From an uncultured Christensenellaceae bacterium (GTDB taxonomy: Bacteria > Bacillota > Clostridia > Christensenellales > UBA3700): a stretch of 64,000 nucleotides of DNA. A model generated the notes under the pieces. It did not search any database. It was not told where the DNA came from and saw only the letters and a list, made by a program, of their open reading frames with translations. A program made the translations under genes and the position numbers. Numbering within the stretch: the first letter of the stretch is position 1; every line of letters begins with the position of its first letter. The stretch is from positions 124,001-188,000 of the forward strand of contig CALWKS010000002.1 in NCBI GenBank assembly GCA_944381325.1, read 5' to 3'. This document shows positions 1-7,958 of the stretch, in pieces.

Positions 1-455
1 ACGCTCTCCATATTGTATCCCTTGATCTTCTCGTCGTTCAGGAATTCGGCAAAAGAACATTCCTTAAGCTGCCACTTATCTTCCGCGTAAGAAAGCATAC
101 CCGTCTTATAATCCGATTCAGAAGCTTTCTTCGCCTCTACTCCGCTTTTAAGAGACTTGCCGTAATAAGTATCTTCGTAAACGGTCTTTATTATATCTCC
201 CGTCGCAACGGTGAATTTTGCCGTTTCTCCCTGAACGTTGAGACTGTACTGCACGTATTTGCCGTTGGCGGAAGTATTGTCGTTCTGTCTGTACTTAATA
301 TAATAGGTATCGCTTGCCAGCGCGTTTTCAATACCTTCCGAAAGCAGACTCCTTCCTTCTTCAACCGTCAGCTTCTGATTGCACCCGGTAAGGGTAAGAG
401 CCGCCGTCAATAATATTATAAACGAAATTATAGCAGTTTTTACAATTTTTTTCAT
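1..455 (-). CDS. Lipoprotein of unknown function (3' end outside window)
   Basis: The first 151 residues of a secreted lipoprotein are visible; the gene runs off the left edge. It opens with MKK, a hydrophobic stretch of about 17 residues and a lipobox LTGC, so Cys25 or so should be lipidated and the protein anchored outside the membrane. The mature part is polar and Tyr/Lys-rich, and I recognise no family. Its ATG overlaps the TGA of the upstream sugar symporter gene (ATGA), so translation is probably coupled. It could be a small solute-handling or surface lipoprotein working with that symporter. Function is unknown. Confidence 0.8.
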   Translation of the reverse strand, partial: MKKIVKTAIISFIILLTAALTLTGCNQKLTVEEGRSLLSEGIENALASDTYYIKYRQNDNTSANGKYVQYSLNVQGETAKFTVATGDIIKTVYEDTYYGKSLKSGVEAKKASESDYKTGMLSYAEDKWQLKECSFAEFLNDEKIKGYNMES

Positions 456-2023
456 AAGTTATCCTCCCCGTTGTCGACAGAAGCCTGTTCAGAGCCGGTT
501 TCTCCTGCTAATACACTCTCTTTCAGAAGATCCCCTTCATTGAGATGTTCATGACTCGAAAGAAGGCTTTCGTCTGCACAACCGTCAAGAACGTTCTGCT
601 CGTGAGCGCGGCGCTTAAGATCTTCGATCATGCGTTCCTGGTCCTTTTCAGTCATATTCCAGAACAGATAAGGTATGCCGTGAAGCACAGCGCCTATAAC
701 CGCAAGCACAGCGAGCGCCGAAAGCATCGGCGAACGGATCGCTTCGTCATAAAGCACGTCGTAGTCGTTGATAAGACCGTAATATTCGTTTATAAACGGA
801 ATGATATAGTTTGTGCCCATAGCGACGAGAGAGTTGATTATCGCAAAGTTCTGAGAAAAACCTTCGAGTCTGTCGCCCGTACGCCACTGCTGATAATCCA
901 GTGCGTCTGCGCTCATGGCGGGAGCTGTGATTATCTGCACCGCACTACCCCAGAACGCTATATAACAAGCCGCGGCAAACACGTAGAAATTGTCATTATA
1001 GAAAATCAGCGGCACCATCGAAATGCCTATTGCCGCGTCTGTTATCAGCACGGTGTTCTTCTTGCCCGTTTTCTTTATGATGAACGGACCCATTACCATT
1101 CCGACAAGCGAAGCCGTACCCATAACAAGGCTCGCTACAGACTGTATAACTTCGTTCTGAAGCATATATACGTAAGCCCACATCATGCAGGCAGTTACGG
1201 CGCCTCTTGCAAAAGCGAACCAGGTCGCCACGTTGTTTATCCAGAAATATCTGTTCTTGCAGATTTTTACGAAACCGTCGACGAATTTTACTTTCTGAAC
1301 CTGTCTGCGAGGAACGATTATTCTCTCTTTAGTGCCAAAATAAGCAAGAAAGCCGAGTCCGCATCCGATAAAAGAAAAGAGCGGGAATATGACCTTGTAA
1401 AAGTTCTGATCCACCTGCCCGAGATCGAATCCCTTTGCTATAAGCGGGAAAATCGCGCCGGTAATGGTGGGAGCCATGCTGTAAATAACAGAGCTAATGG
1501 ATATTATCTTGGCGCGTTCGTTTGTATTGGGGGTAAGGAGCTGTACAAGCTGAGTGTACATACCCAGATAGAACTGATAAATAAAATTCATCAGTATGTA
1601 AAGCACTCCGACGCATATCAGTATCGTCTGTTTGCTCCATGAAAGCGGAATATACGCCGTAAGCGACATAAGAATCGCACAAGGCGGTCCCAGCCACAAT
1701 ATCCACGGTCTGGCTTTACCTTTATTACCCGGCGTATTGTCGATTATCCAGCTTTTCAAAGGCTGGATCACGATTGAGAAAATCGTGTTTATCATAAGAA
1801 GCAACGCAAGGTCTGTCGGTTTAAGACCGTAAACCGTACCTATGAGCAGACAGTTTGCCTGAAGCAATATCTGACCTGCGATTGCAGCGATGAACTGCAC
1901 GCCCATACCGCCGACGGAATAGGCAATCGTCTCTTTGTTGGCTACGTAGTTGCCTTCGCTCGGCTTGTTCCAATAACGGAAAAAGTCTTTGACTACTTCG
2001 CCTGCCTTGTTAAGTATCTGCAT
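452..2023 (-). CDS. GPH-family (MFS) sugar:cation symporter
   Basis: This 523-residue polytopic membrane protein has about 12 hydrophobic segments. It carries GPH (glycoside-pentoside-hexuronide:cation symporter) features: the loop after TM2 with D-N-T-P near residue 95, and the conserved GxxxM/GG start near residue 38. It is paralogous to the transporter at 28602-30545: both share an N-terminal block (VGGMGVQ versus VGGMGIK) and a block with ADALDYQQWRTGDRLEGFSQN-like residues near 375-395. Likely role is uptake of a mono- or oligosaccharide with Na+ or H+; the substrate cannot be told. The last 40 residues are acidic and polar. A GGGG ribosome site precedes ATG, and the gene is followed with ATGA overlap by a lipoprotein. 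Confidence 0.85.
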   Translation of the reverse strand: MQILNKAGEVVKDFFRYWNKPSEGNYVANKETIAYSVGGMGVQFIAAIAGQILLQANCLLIGTVYGLKPTDLALLLMINTIFSIVIQPLKSWIIDNTPGNKGKARPWILWLGPPCAILMSLTAYIPLSWSKQTILICVGVLYILMNFIYQFYLGMYTQLVQLLTPNTNERAKIISISSVIYSMAPTITGAIFPLIAKGFDLGQVDQNFYKVIFPLFSFIGCGLGFLAYFGTKERIIVPRRQVQKVKFVDGFVKICKNRYFWINNVATWFAFARGAVTACMMWAYVYMLQNEVIQSVASLVMGTASLVGMVMGPFIIKKTGKKNTVLITDAAIGISMVPLIFYNDNFYVFAAACYIAFWGSAVQIITAPAMSADALDYQQWRTGDRLEGFSQNFAIINSLVAMGTNYIIPFINEYYGLINDYDVLYDEAIRSPMLSALAVLAVIGAVLHGIPYLFWNMTEKDQERMIEDLKRRAHEQNVLDGCADESLLSSHEHLNEGDLLKESVLAGETGSEQASVDNGEDNL

Positions 2024-2066
2024 AATTTACCCCGTTTTGCGCCCTCTTTTTTGGGCCGCCTCGTAT

Positions 2067-2096
2067 ATTATACACTAATAAACGTGCGCTTGTAAA
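2067..2096 (-). promoter_or_regulatory. Promoter of the GPH symporter gene
   Basis: On the minus strand TTTACA (2096-2091) and TATAAT (2072-2067) are separated by 18 bp, close to the housekeeping sigma-A consensus. The start codon lies 44 bases beyond the -10 box. Confidence 0.75.
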
Positions 2097-2365
2097 TACC
2101 GCTTTTTTTATATTTTTAATATCGTGTATAGACAAGACGTCAGCGCAATTTTATCTGACACTTAGTTTTTAAGGACAAGTATCGGCTTTTTAATGCTTTC
2201 AGGTGAAAATATCGCTTGAATACTCTGTCTTAAAACAGCCATCGCTGTTGCTTTTTACTCACCTTTTGGCAGATAAAACCGCTTTCGAGCTCACCTTGTA
2301 TGCAGACCTTAAAACGAATATCAATAAACGCCGTATCGGTTTATTTTTATGAAATTCAACTTCTT
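2097..2365. other. Intergenic stretch without a recognisable gene
   Basis: I find no gene with a ribosome site here. There is a small hairpin (AACAGC CATC GCTGTT, 2236-2251) followed on the plus strand by a short T run, and on the minus strand three AGGTGA/TCACCT-like words, but nothing that matches a riboswitch class I know. Confidence 0.5.
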
Positions 2366-2400
2366 TTAAAAACAAAAAGCACGGATCAGCTCCGTGCTTT
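2364..2400 (-). terminator. Rho-independent terminator after the zinc-ribbon protein gene
   Basis: Inverted repeat AAAGCACGGA/TCCGTGCTTT with a 5-base loop (2376-2400), followed on the minus strand by a T-rich tail. It lies 26 bases past the stop codon of the gene ending at 2426. Confidence 0.85.
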
Positions 2401-2425
2401 CAGATCTTTTATTTTGATTTAATAT

Positions 2426-3259
2426 TTATTCCTTAACGTCTTTTTCAGAATCGCTCTGAACGTATGAAGAACCCGAGTTTACGGCTTCGTCATTAACTTC
2501 AGCCGCATCTTTACACTCTTTCTCTTCCTGCGGCTTTTCGCTTTCTTGAGAAACAACAGGCTTATCAGTTTCTGCCGCCTCTTCTGTAGAAACGCCCAGA
2601 AGATTTTTGAATATCTCAGCTGTTGACAAAGCGTAAAGATGCGTTCTGTCAACGTCGCACACTTCGTAAAGCTTGCCGTCAAACTCTTCGATATGCACCG
2701 TCATTCCGCATGCGATGCACTTTGCGTTGCATACGAGCTGATAAAGTTTTCCATCGTTGGTTATATAAGGCGCTTTGCCGTAACTTACTTTCTTGACAGC
2801 TCTTGAACTTCTGCTCATTTTTTTGAATACGCCCGCACTGTATATTCTTTCGGCAGACGCCGCTCCGAAACCTGCCAGCAACAGAAGCAAAGCAAAACAA
2901 ATGACTGCACGCAAAGTTCTTGAAAATCCTTCGAATTCAAGTCTTATCATCAGCACAAGTCCGACAAGTGCCGCAACCGTTATCAAAGTATACAGCGCCC
3001 CGATAAGAACGCTTTTGACAAACGCTTTTTTTGTCTCTCCCAGTTCTCTTATCTCAAGCCCGTCTGTCCCCGTAGGAACGGCAAGCGTTACGTCCTGTTC
3101 TGTAAGATAAGATTTCTTAATGATTTCTGCAGTCTCGCGTTCTCTCTCTTTTTTGCGTTCGCTCCAGGTAGGCTTGCGTTTTTTCTTCTGAGAAGCGCCG
3201 CAATATCTGCAGAACTCACTGTTGTCTTCTATTTCTTTGCCGCAGACTCTGCATTTCAT
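2426..3259 (-). CDS. Zinc-ribbon membrane protein of unknown function
   Basis: This 277-residue protein begins with a zinc ribbon (CRVCGKE then CRYCGAS: C-x2-C-x9-C-x2-C in residues 3-19), typical of the zinc_ribbon_2 class at the N terminus of many clostridial membrane proteins. A basic, Lys/Arg/Glu-rich stretch follows (25-45). Two hydrophobic segments (about 83-106 and 116-135) form a hairpin. A second cytosolic part holds another CxxC (CNAKCIACG, about 178-186), and the tail is acidic. The start codon overlaps the stop of the upstream membrane gene (ATGA), so the two are probably made together. No enzymatic motif is visible. It may sense metal or protein partners, but that is a guess. Confidence 0.75.
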   Translation of the reverse strand: MKCRVCGKEIEDNSEFCRYCGASQKKKRKPTWSERKKERERETAEIIKKSYLTEQDVTLAVPTGTDGLEIRELGETKKAFVKSVLIGALYTLITVAALVGLVLMIRLEFEGFSRTLRAVICFALLLLLAGFGAASAERIYSAGVFKKMSRSSRAVKKVSYGKAPYITNDGKLYQLVCNAKCIACGMTVHIEEFDGKLYEVCDVDRTHLYALSTAEIFKNLLGVSTEEAAETDKPVVSQESEKPQEEKECKDAAEVNDEAVNSGSSYVQSDSEKDVKE

Positions 3260-3984
3260 CTTCTGATCTCTCCGACTTTGTTTTTCTCTTTCTTTATACG
3301 ACCTGCAACCAATACTGAAAGTATAACTGTTGCCGCAATTGTAACCACAAGCGCAAGCCAGGGCGCACCGCCGGCTGTTATCATGAATTCTTTAGTGCTG
3401 CTGAGACACATTACAAGCCCGAGTATTAGCCTTACCGCAGAAAACACCGTCATTACCGCCGCCGCAACAAGTGCGATTATATTGTCTCCTGCTTTTTTGC
3501 GTATCAATATTACCGTGGCGAGAATTAAAAAAGCTATTGTCGCCGCAAGATAAATCACCTCAGTGAAATATATCGTAACATAAGCGTTGTCAAGAAGTTC
3601 TATCTGAGAAGCAGGATAAGAAGAAACAAGTTGTTTCGCTATATCCTGCATAATGTCGCTGTCCTTGGAGATCGGCAGATTCTGCAAAGTATAATCTATC
3701 GCTCCGTCGTATCCGTTTACGGGAGCAAAAATAGCTGTTATCGCGCTTTTGCCGAACCTGAGCTGAGAAGAATCGATATCTTCGAGAAGATTGTTGCCGT
3801 CCTCGTCCTTGTATTCGATATTAGCCTGTACGGTAAAAGAATTGATAAACAGAAAGACGGTAAGCAATACCAGCATAGCCGCAACGACGTAAACCCAACG
3901 GTTGTCGCGCTTTACGGCAGCGGTCTGCACTACGGGAGCGGTCTCTCCTCTGAGTTGAGTTTTTTTCTTTCCTCTGCTTGCCAT
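3256..3984 (-). CDS. Four-TM membrane protein of unknown function
   Basis: I choose ATG at 3984 because AAGGA lies 9 bases upstream; an in-frame ATG ten codons earlier has no better ribosome site. The 242-residue product has a basic N terminus, one TM segment (about 33-53), an extracytoplasmic loop of about 85 residues rich in Asp and Ser, then three closely spaced TM segments and a basic C terminus. No family recognised. It overlaps the following zinc-ribbon protein gene by four bases, suggesting a two-component membrane unit. The pair ends at the terminator near 2364-2400. Confidence 0.7.
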   Translation of the reverse strand: MASRGKKKTQLRGETAPVVQTAAVKRDNRWVYVVAAMLVLLTVFLFINSFTVQANIEYKDEDGNNLLEDIDSSQLRFGKSAITAIFAPVNGYDGAIDYTLQNLPISKDSDIMQDIAKQLVSSYPASQIELLDNAYVTIYFTEVIYLAATIAFLILATVILIRKKAGDNIIALVAAAVMTVFSAVRLILGLVMCLSSTKEFMITAGGAPWLALVVTIAATVILSVLVAGRIKKEKNKVGEIRR

Positions 3985-4111
3985 AATAATATCCTTGAAT
4001 GTATTGCCTCGCACAGAATATTTATCCCGTCGGGGCTCAATATTTATATGTTTTATAAAATTATAAACTAATTCACGTTACAATTCAATCTTTTTTGCGC
4101 GGATAATTTTG

Positions 4112-4152
4112 CGGTGATTATGCAAACTACCGATAAGGCCGATTGCCTAATC
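4112..4152 (+). promoter_or_regulatory. Two adjacent hairpins in the leader of the DUF378 gene
   Basis: Hairpin 1 pairs CGGT (4112-4115) with ACCG (4129-4132). Hairpin 2 pairs GATAAGGC (4132-4139) with GCCTAATC (4145-4152) with one A-A mismatch. Hairpin 2 ends 8 bases before the AGGAGG ribosome site. I could not match the sequence to a known riboswitch class. Confidence 0.4.
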
Positions 4153-4170
4153 GTTCAAAAGGAGGAAATT

Positions 4171-4416
4171 ATGATTACTGTAATAGCATTGTTGCTGCTC
4201 GTAGTCGGCGCGCTTAACTGGTTGAGCGTGGGAATCTTCGATTTCAACTTTATCAACTGGATATTCACGTCCGAAGCTTATGTCGGCGCACGTATTCTTT
4301 ACGCTATCGTAGGTATCGCGGGTATCTGGACTATCGTATATCTTATTTACAATAAGTTCAACCCCAAGAGAATCAACGCGATCGAAAAGGGTGCTAAGAT
4401 GCACGACCACGAGTAA
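4171..4416 (+). CDS. DUF378 family small membrane protein
   Basis: The start ATG at 4171 follows a strong AAAGGAGGAAATT ribosome site; a longer in-frame ORF from 4114 is not supported. The 81-residue product has two hydrophobic segments with the DUF378 signature: an N-terminal helix running into GALNWLSVGIF and then a second helix near residues 38-58 with VGIAGIWT. DUF378 proteins are two-TM proteins of unknown role, common in Firmicutes. The gene is monocistronic, with a structured leader before it and a strong terminator just after. Confidence 0.9.
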   Translation: MITVIALLLLVVGALNWLSVGIFDFNFINWIFTSEAYVGARILYAIVGIAGIWTIVYLIYNKFNPKRINAIEKGAKMHDHE

Positions 4417-4436
4417 AACGGCATCCCGTTTTAAAA

Positions 4437-4461
4437 CCCCGCCTCAGGGCGGGATTTTTTT
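4437..4461 (+). terminator. Terminator after the DUF378 gene
   Basis: Stem CCCGCC/GGCGGG with loop TCAG, followed by seven T residues, 20 bases past the stop codon. Confidence 0.92.
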
Positions 4462-4627
4462 GTTTAAACCTGATTTTTTTATATACCTTTTTACATTTTC
4501 GTCAATTTTTAAAAAATTAAAAAAGAACGGGAAATACCGTTCTTTAAAGCAACCAATTTATGCAATTCATCTGTTATACACGTTGTTTTTTTATCACGTA
4601 TAAAACGCATATAACCTACACGGACAC

Positions 4628-5110
4628 CTAAATTTGCAACATATACACTGCCATTACGCTCTGCGTTGCGCAAAGCGCGGCGCGCGCCGCTCCCGCAATC
4701 TTTTTATCCCCTCCCGAAGACTCGGACAAGGCGCAGAGTCTGATAGCCGCGTCATTGCATAAAAGCATTGTCTTACCCAGTGCCCGTCTTACGCCCGACG
4801 CGCCGAACTGCTCTGCCGAAGACAGCTTTCTTCCTCCGCCGAGAAGGGTGCATAGTCCGTTCATAGAGTCAGCCGCATACTTGAGAAGTTTTTTCTCGTC
4901 GGGAGTCGTCGCGTAATCGAGCAGATAAACGCATCCCTGAGCAGCGTTGAAACAACTTTCAGCCGCGCGATGCGCGTCGTCTGTAAGATATACGGGAAGT
5001 CCTGAAAGTGCGGCTTTTCTTCCCTTTTCAGCATTAATACGCGCATATTCTGAGTTCATTGCGTCAACCGCCTTGCCGTCAGCTAATTTATAGTCGTCAT
5101 ATTCCGCCAT
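4628..5110 (-). CDS. Hypothetical alpha-helical cytosolic protein
   Basis: A 160-residue protein rich in Ala and Leu, with no signal peptide and predicted helices along its length. A GGAGGGGAG ribosome site stands 4-6 bases before the ATG. I do not recognise a family. Conserved-looking features are several Cys residues inside helices and a Gly-rich turn (LLGGGRK) near residue 90. It is divergent from the leaderless gene at 5254, with about 140 bp between the two starts. Function unknown. Confidence 0.65.
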   Translation of the reverse strand: MAEYDDYKLADGKAVDAMNSEYARINAEKGRKAALSGLPVYLTDDAHRAAESCFNAAQGCVYLLDYATTPDEKKLLKYAADSMNGLCTLLGGGRKLSSAEQFGASGVRRALGKTMLLCNDAAIRLCALSESSGGDKKIAGAARAALCATQSVMAVYMLQI

Positions 5111-5217
5111 ATCTCCCCTCCGTGTATTGCTATAATACGCCGCGCGCCTCGTCGTTATGCCTGTTTATACTTAAAGTAGCGCGCCTTTTTTCGTTTTTAA
5201 TCGGATATATCAATGAC

Positions 5218-5246
5218 TTGCATTTTTTCTACCCTTATACTATAAT
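5218..5246 (+). promoter_or_regulatory. Promoter placing the transcript start on the ATG of 5254
   Basis: TTGCAT (5218-5223), 17 bp spacer, perfect TATAAT (5241-5246). A start point seven bases beyond the -10 box falls at 5253-5254, the first base of the start codon, so the mRNA should have no 5' leader. Confidence 0.75.
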
Positions 5247-5253
5247 ATTTTGT

Positions 5254-6912
5254 ATGGAAAATTTGATTTTGACGCCCCTTCAGATATGGCAGGACTACGA
5301 TCCCGAAGCCGCTCCCCTTCAGATTTCTTTTACGGATTTTAAAAAGAAAGGCGGAAGAATATCTTTCGAGGCGTTTTTTAACGGCGATAAATCCGAAGAC
5401 GGCGCTCCGCGTATATTCGTGAGCGGTTCTTACCCTACGTCCGTCTCTCCTAAAATCGTAGTTTACATAAAGGACGGCACGGGCAATCCTCCTCCGTCAA
5501 ATTACGTCAATGCGTTTATTGAACGCGGATTCGGTTTTATCGAATTCGATTACAATGCAGACAACGCAGACTCCACAAGACGTTCGCGTTATCCAGAAAG
5601 CGTGAAATACGGTGAAATCGCTCATTCCGAAGGACATTATTCTGTTGCAGAACCCAATGCGAAAGGCAGTTGCCAGTATCTGTGGACCACTGTTACGCGC
5701 AGAGTTATAACCCTTGTCAAAACTCTCTCGGAAGACTGCAAAATCGTGCTTATCGGCGCACGCGAAGGCGCTGATATGTTGTGGCAGACAGCGGCAATGG
5801 ATAAGCGCGTCGACGCCGCTATCGCAATCAACAATGCAGGCTGGAGAGAATACGCTGACATTTTCAGATTTGACGAAGACGCTGAGCCCATTCAGATGAC
5901 GGATGAACGCGAAAGATGGTTTGCAGGTTGCGCAGGTCAGACTTACGCAAGATACGTTGAATGCCCTGTCATGCTGGTCTGCGGCTCAAACAACCCTCTC
6001 ACAAGCATTGACAGAGTCGAAAGCACTCTTTCTCTTGTAGACAGCGACCGCGTTTACTGCACCGTAAGCCCCAACACAGGACTGTTGCTTCCGCAGTATT
6101 CACTGTCAGGTCAGCTCAATTTCGTCGAGCATTTCGACAGCAAAGCTCCTCTCCTTAAAAAGAGCCCTGACCTTGAACTTGCCGTTGAGAACGATCTCAT
6201 GATTGCAAATCTCACGCTAGACGCTCCTCTTGCCGCAAAAGAAATAAGCGTATGGTACTCTTTTGACGAGCTTGACGGCACTATCAGAAACTGGAATAAG
6301 ATCATTTTGCCGCAGAACGGCTGCAAACGTTGTGAATTGCCCGTTCCTGAAAACGCACAATGCGTTTTTGCTTTCGTCAACGTAGAATACGATGACGGCA
6401 CAGTGCTTTCCTCTTACGAGGACTTCTCCAAGATCCCTGAAGACGCAAAGCGCGTGCTTACCCGCAGAACGCACATAATATATGAGCGCAAGAACGGCGT
6501 AGGTTGTTTCGTTGCAGACAATTCAAGTCATTATCTTGCATGTACGACACCGTTCCTCAAGGCAGGAGCATACGACATTCTGGGCATAACCTGCGAAAAC
6601 GCAGATATAACCACATACAGCGTAGGCGAAGACAAGTACCTGCGCACTGACGAAAGTCTGTTGCAGTTCGACGCATACAGCCCTGTAAAAACCAACGTTG
6701 AAGTCAGGGTATGCAACAAAGAAAACGGTAAAAAAGTGATGTATACCGCAGTATGCACCGTAAACGGCGACGGTGAATGGACAAAATGCTCTCTCTCCCC
6801 GTCATCGTTCAAAACTCCGACTCTCGCGCCGCTCAAAGGCTGGAGCAACATCAAGAGTCTGTCCTTTCACAAGATAGACGGCGTGCTGTTCAAGAACATA
6901 CTCTGGGTATAA
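5254..6912 (+). CDS. Alpha/beta-hydrolase-fold protein lacking the catalytic serine
   Basis: I start at ATG 5254 because the promoter at 5218-5246 leads straight to it; the open frame extends upstream only through the promoter. The 552-residue protein has no signal peptide. Its first 300 residues resemble an alpha/beta hydrolase of the acetyl-xylan/glucuronoyl esterase kind: a PRIFVSGSYP strand, an ERGFGFIEFDYN segment, then strand-turn-helix IVLIGAREGADMLWQ, where the nucleophile elbow GxSxG reads GAREG. A later VMLVCGSNNPLTS strand fits the acid-residue position, but the expected His turn reads SPNTG. The C-terminal 250 residues are beta-rich. With both Ser and His missing it is probably a non-catalytic or changed-function homologue. 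DUF951 follows after one base. Confidence 0.65.
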   Translation: MENLILTPLQIWQDYDPEAAPLQISFTDFKKKGGRISFEAFFNGDKSEDGAPRIFVSGSYPTSVSPKIVVYIKDGTGNPPPSNYVNAFIERGFGFIEFDYNADNADSTRRSRYPESVKYGEIAHSEGHYSVAEPNAKGSCQYLWTTVTRRVITLVKTLSEDCKIVLIGAREGADMLWQTAAMDKRVDAAIAINNAGWREYADIFRFDEDAEPIQMTDERERWFAGCAGQTYARYVECPVMLVCGSNNPLTSIDRVESTLSLVDSDRVYCTVSPNTGLLLPQYSLSGQLNFVEHFDSKAPLLKKSPDLELAVENDLMIANLTLDAPLAAKEISVWYSFDELDGTIRNWNKIILPQNGCKRCELPVPENAQCVFAFVNVEYDDGTVLSSYEDFSKIPEDAKRVLTRRTHIIYERKNGVGCFVADNSSHYLACTTPFLKAGAYDILGITCENADITTYSVGEDKYLRTDESLLQFDAYSPVKTNVEVRVCNKENGKKVMYTAVCTVNGDGEWTKCSLSPSSFKTPTLAPLKGWSNIKSLSFHKIDGVLFKNILWV

Positions 6913-6913
6913 T

Positions 6914-7099
6914 ATGCAGTATAAAGTCGGAGACAAAGTTATCACTAAGAAAGCGCATCCCTGCGGCGGAAACGTATGGACGATAACCCGCACAGGCGCA
7001 GACGTAAGAATAGTCTGCAACAAATGCGGAAGAAGCGTTATGATCGACGCGCTCAAATTTGAAAAAAGCGTCAAAAAGATAATAGGAGAAGAAAGTTGA
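6914..7099 (+). CDS. DUF951 domain protein
   Basis: A 61-residue protein with the full DUF951 pattern: YKVGDKVITKKAHPCGGN at the N terminus, then VRIVCNKCGR and the basic end LKFEKSVKKII. Cys17, Cys37 and Cys40 could bind a metal. The family is widespread in Firmicutes, of unknown function, with a beta-barrel-like basic character. It lies one base past the hydrolase-like gene and its stop overlaps the TTG start of the signal peptidase gene, so all three are likely co-translated. Confidence 0.92.
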   Translation: MQYKVGDKVITKKAHPCGGNVWTITRTGADVRIVCNKCGRSVMIDALKFEKSVKKIIGEES

Positions 7100-7650
7100 A
7101 CGACCTGCTTGAAGAAAGAGACATCGGCAGAAAACGCCGCTCGGACATAATCAATATCATTCTGAGCGCAATAATCGTACTTCTTGTGCTGATTATCGTC
7201 GTCCTCGTCTTCTTCCTGACTCCGATGAGCGTATCCGGTCAGTCGATGCACCCCTCTTACGAATCGGGGGACCGCATTTTAGTGTCCAAAGTGGGATATT
7301 CGGTAAACCGCGGCGACGTTGTCGTATTCAAAATCCCGGGCAACGACTCCCCTCCGATAAAACGCGTTATCGGTCTGCCGGGAGACGTAGTCTATTTCGA
7401 CATAGAGACCATGGACTACACGGTCAACGGCGAAAAGATAGACGACTTCGCAACTTCTACAGGATACAACAGCAACTATTTCTCTTCGAGCAATCACGAC
7501 GTGTATATCGCGCTTACCACAACAGGTATCACCGTCGGAGAAAATCAGCTCTTCGTCTTAGGCGATAACCGCAACATTTCCAACGACAGCCATATATACG
7601 GCTGCATCGAAAGGGATTGGCTTGTCGGAAAAGTTATATTACACTATTGA
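7096..7650 (+). CDS. lepB: Signal peptidase I
   Basis: A type I signal peptidase of 184 residues, which cleaves signal peptides of exported proteins on the outer face of the membrane. One N-terminal TM segment (about 18-42) is followed by box B with the Ser nucleophile in GQSMHP (Ser50), then box D with the general base Lys89 in IKRVIGLPGD, and box E with LGDNRNISNDS. The start is TTG, overlapping the DUF951 stop (TTGA); AGGAGAA upstream supports it. Length fits the short Gram-positive class. The gene sits in a run of small housekeeping genes. Confidence 0.95.
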   Translation: MNDLLEERDIGRKRRSDIINIILSAIIVLLVLIIVVLVFFLTPMSVSGQSMHPSYESGDRILVSKVGYSVNRGDVVVFKIPGNDSPPIKRVIGLPGDVVYFDIETMDYTVNGEKIDDFATSTGYNSNYFSSSNHDVYIALTTTGITVGENQLFVLGDNRNISNDSHIYGCIERDWLVGKVILHY

Positions 7651-7661
7651 GAGGTAAAACT

Positions 7662-7949
7662 ATGAAAGCAATCGTTTCCGTAATCGGAAAGGACAAAAAA
7701 GGCATAATCGCCAAAGTCTCGAACGCGCTCTACGATATGGACGTCAATATAGAGGACATATCTCAGACCATTCTTCAGGAATACTTTACGATGATCATGG
7801 CGGTTGAGATCTGCGAAAACGCTCCCCGCTTCGACGTTATCAAGTCAAATCTGGACAAGCTCGGCGAACAGATAGGCGTTCAGATCCAGATTCAGCTTAA
7901 AAGCATATTCGACAGTATGCACAACATATCTCTGACAAAATCCAACTGA
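7662..7949 (+). CDS. ACT domain protein (UPF0237)
   Basis: A 95-residue stand-alone ACT domain. It begins MKAIVSVIGKDKKGIIAKVS, the typical first strand and Gly-rich turn where ACT domains bind small ligands, and continues with a second beta-alpha-beta unit. The family UPF0237 almost always precedes a UPF0210 gene, as here: the next gene starts 9 bases after the stop. Start ATG 7662 is preceded by GAGGT; an open frame reaching back into lepB lacks a site. Likely a ligand sensor for its partner; the ligand is unknown. Confidence 0.93.
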   Translation: MKAIVSVIGKDKKGIIAKVSNALYDMDVNIEDISQTILQEYFTMIMAVEICENAPRFDVIKSNLDKLGEQIGVQIQIQLKSIFDSMHNISLTKSN

Positions 7950-7958
7950 GGAACTTAT

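Noticed and set aside
545..1642. Long plus-strand open frame (365 codons) opposite the GPH symporter gene
   Set aside because: Composition is that of an antisense shadow (rich in His, Arg, Ser, no fold-like pattern), without a ribosome site, while the minus-strand frame is a clear transporter.
4085..4170. Cyclic-di-GMP riboswitch before the DUF378 gene
   Set aside because: GCAAAC-like word and paired arms looked suggestive, but the conserved core segments of that class are missing.
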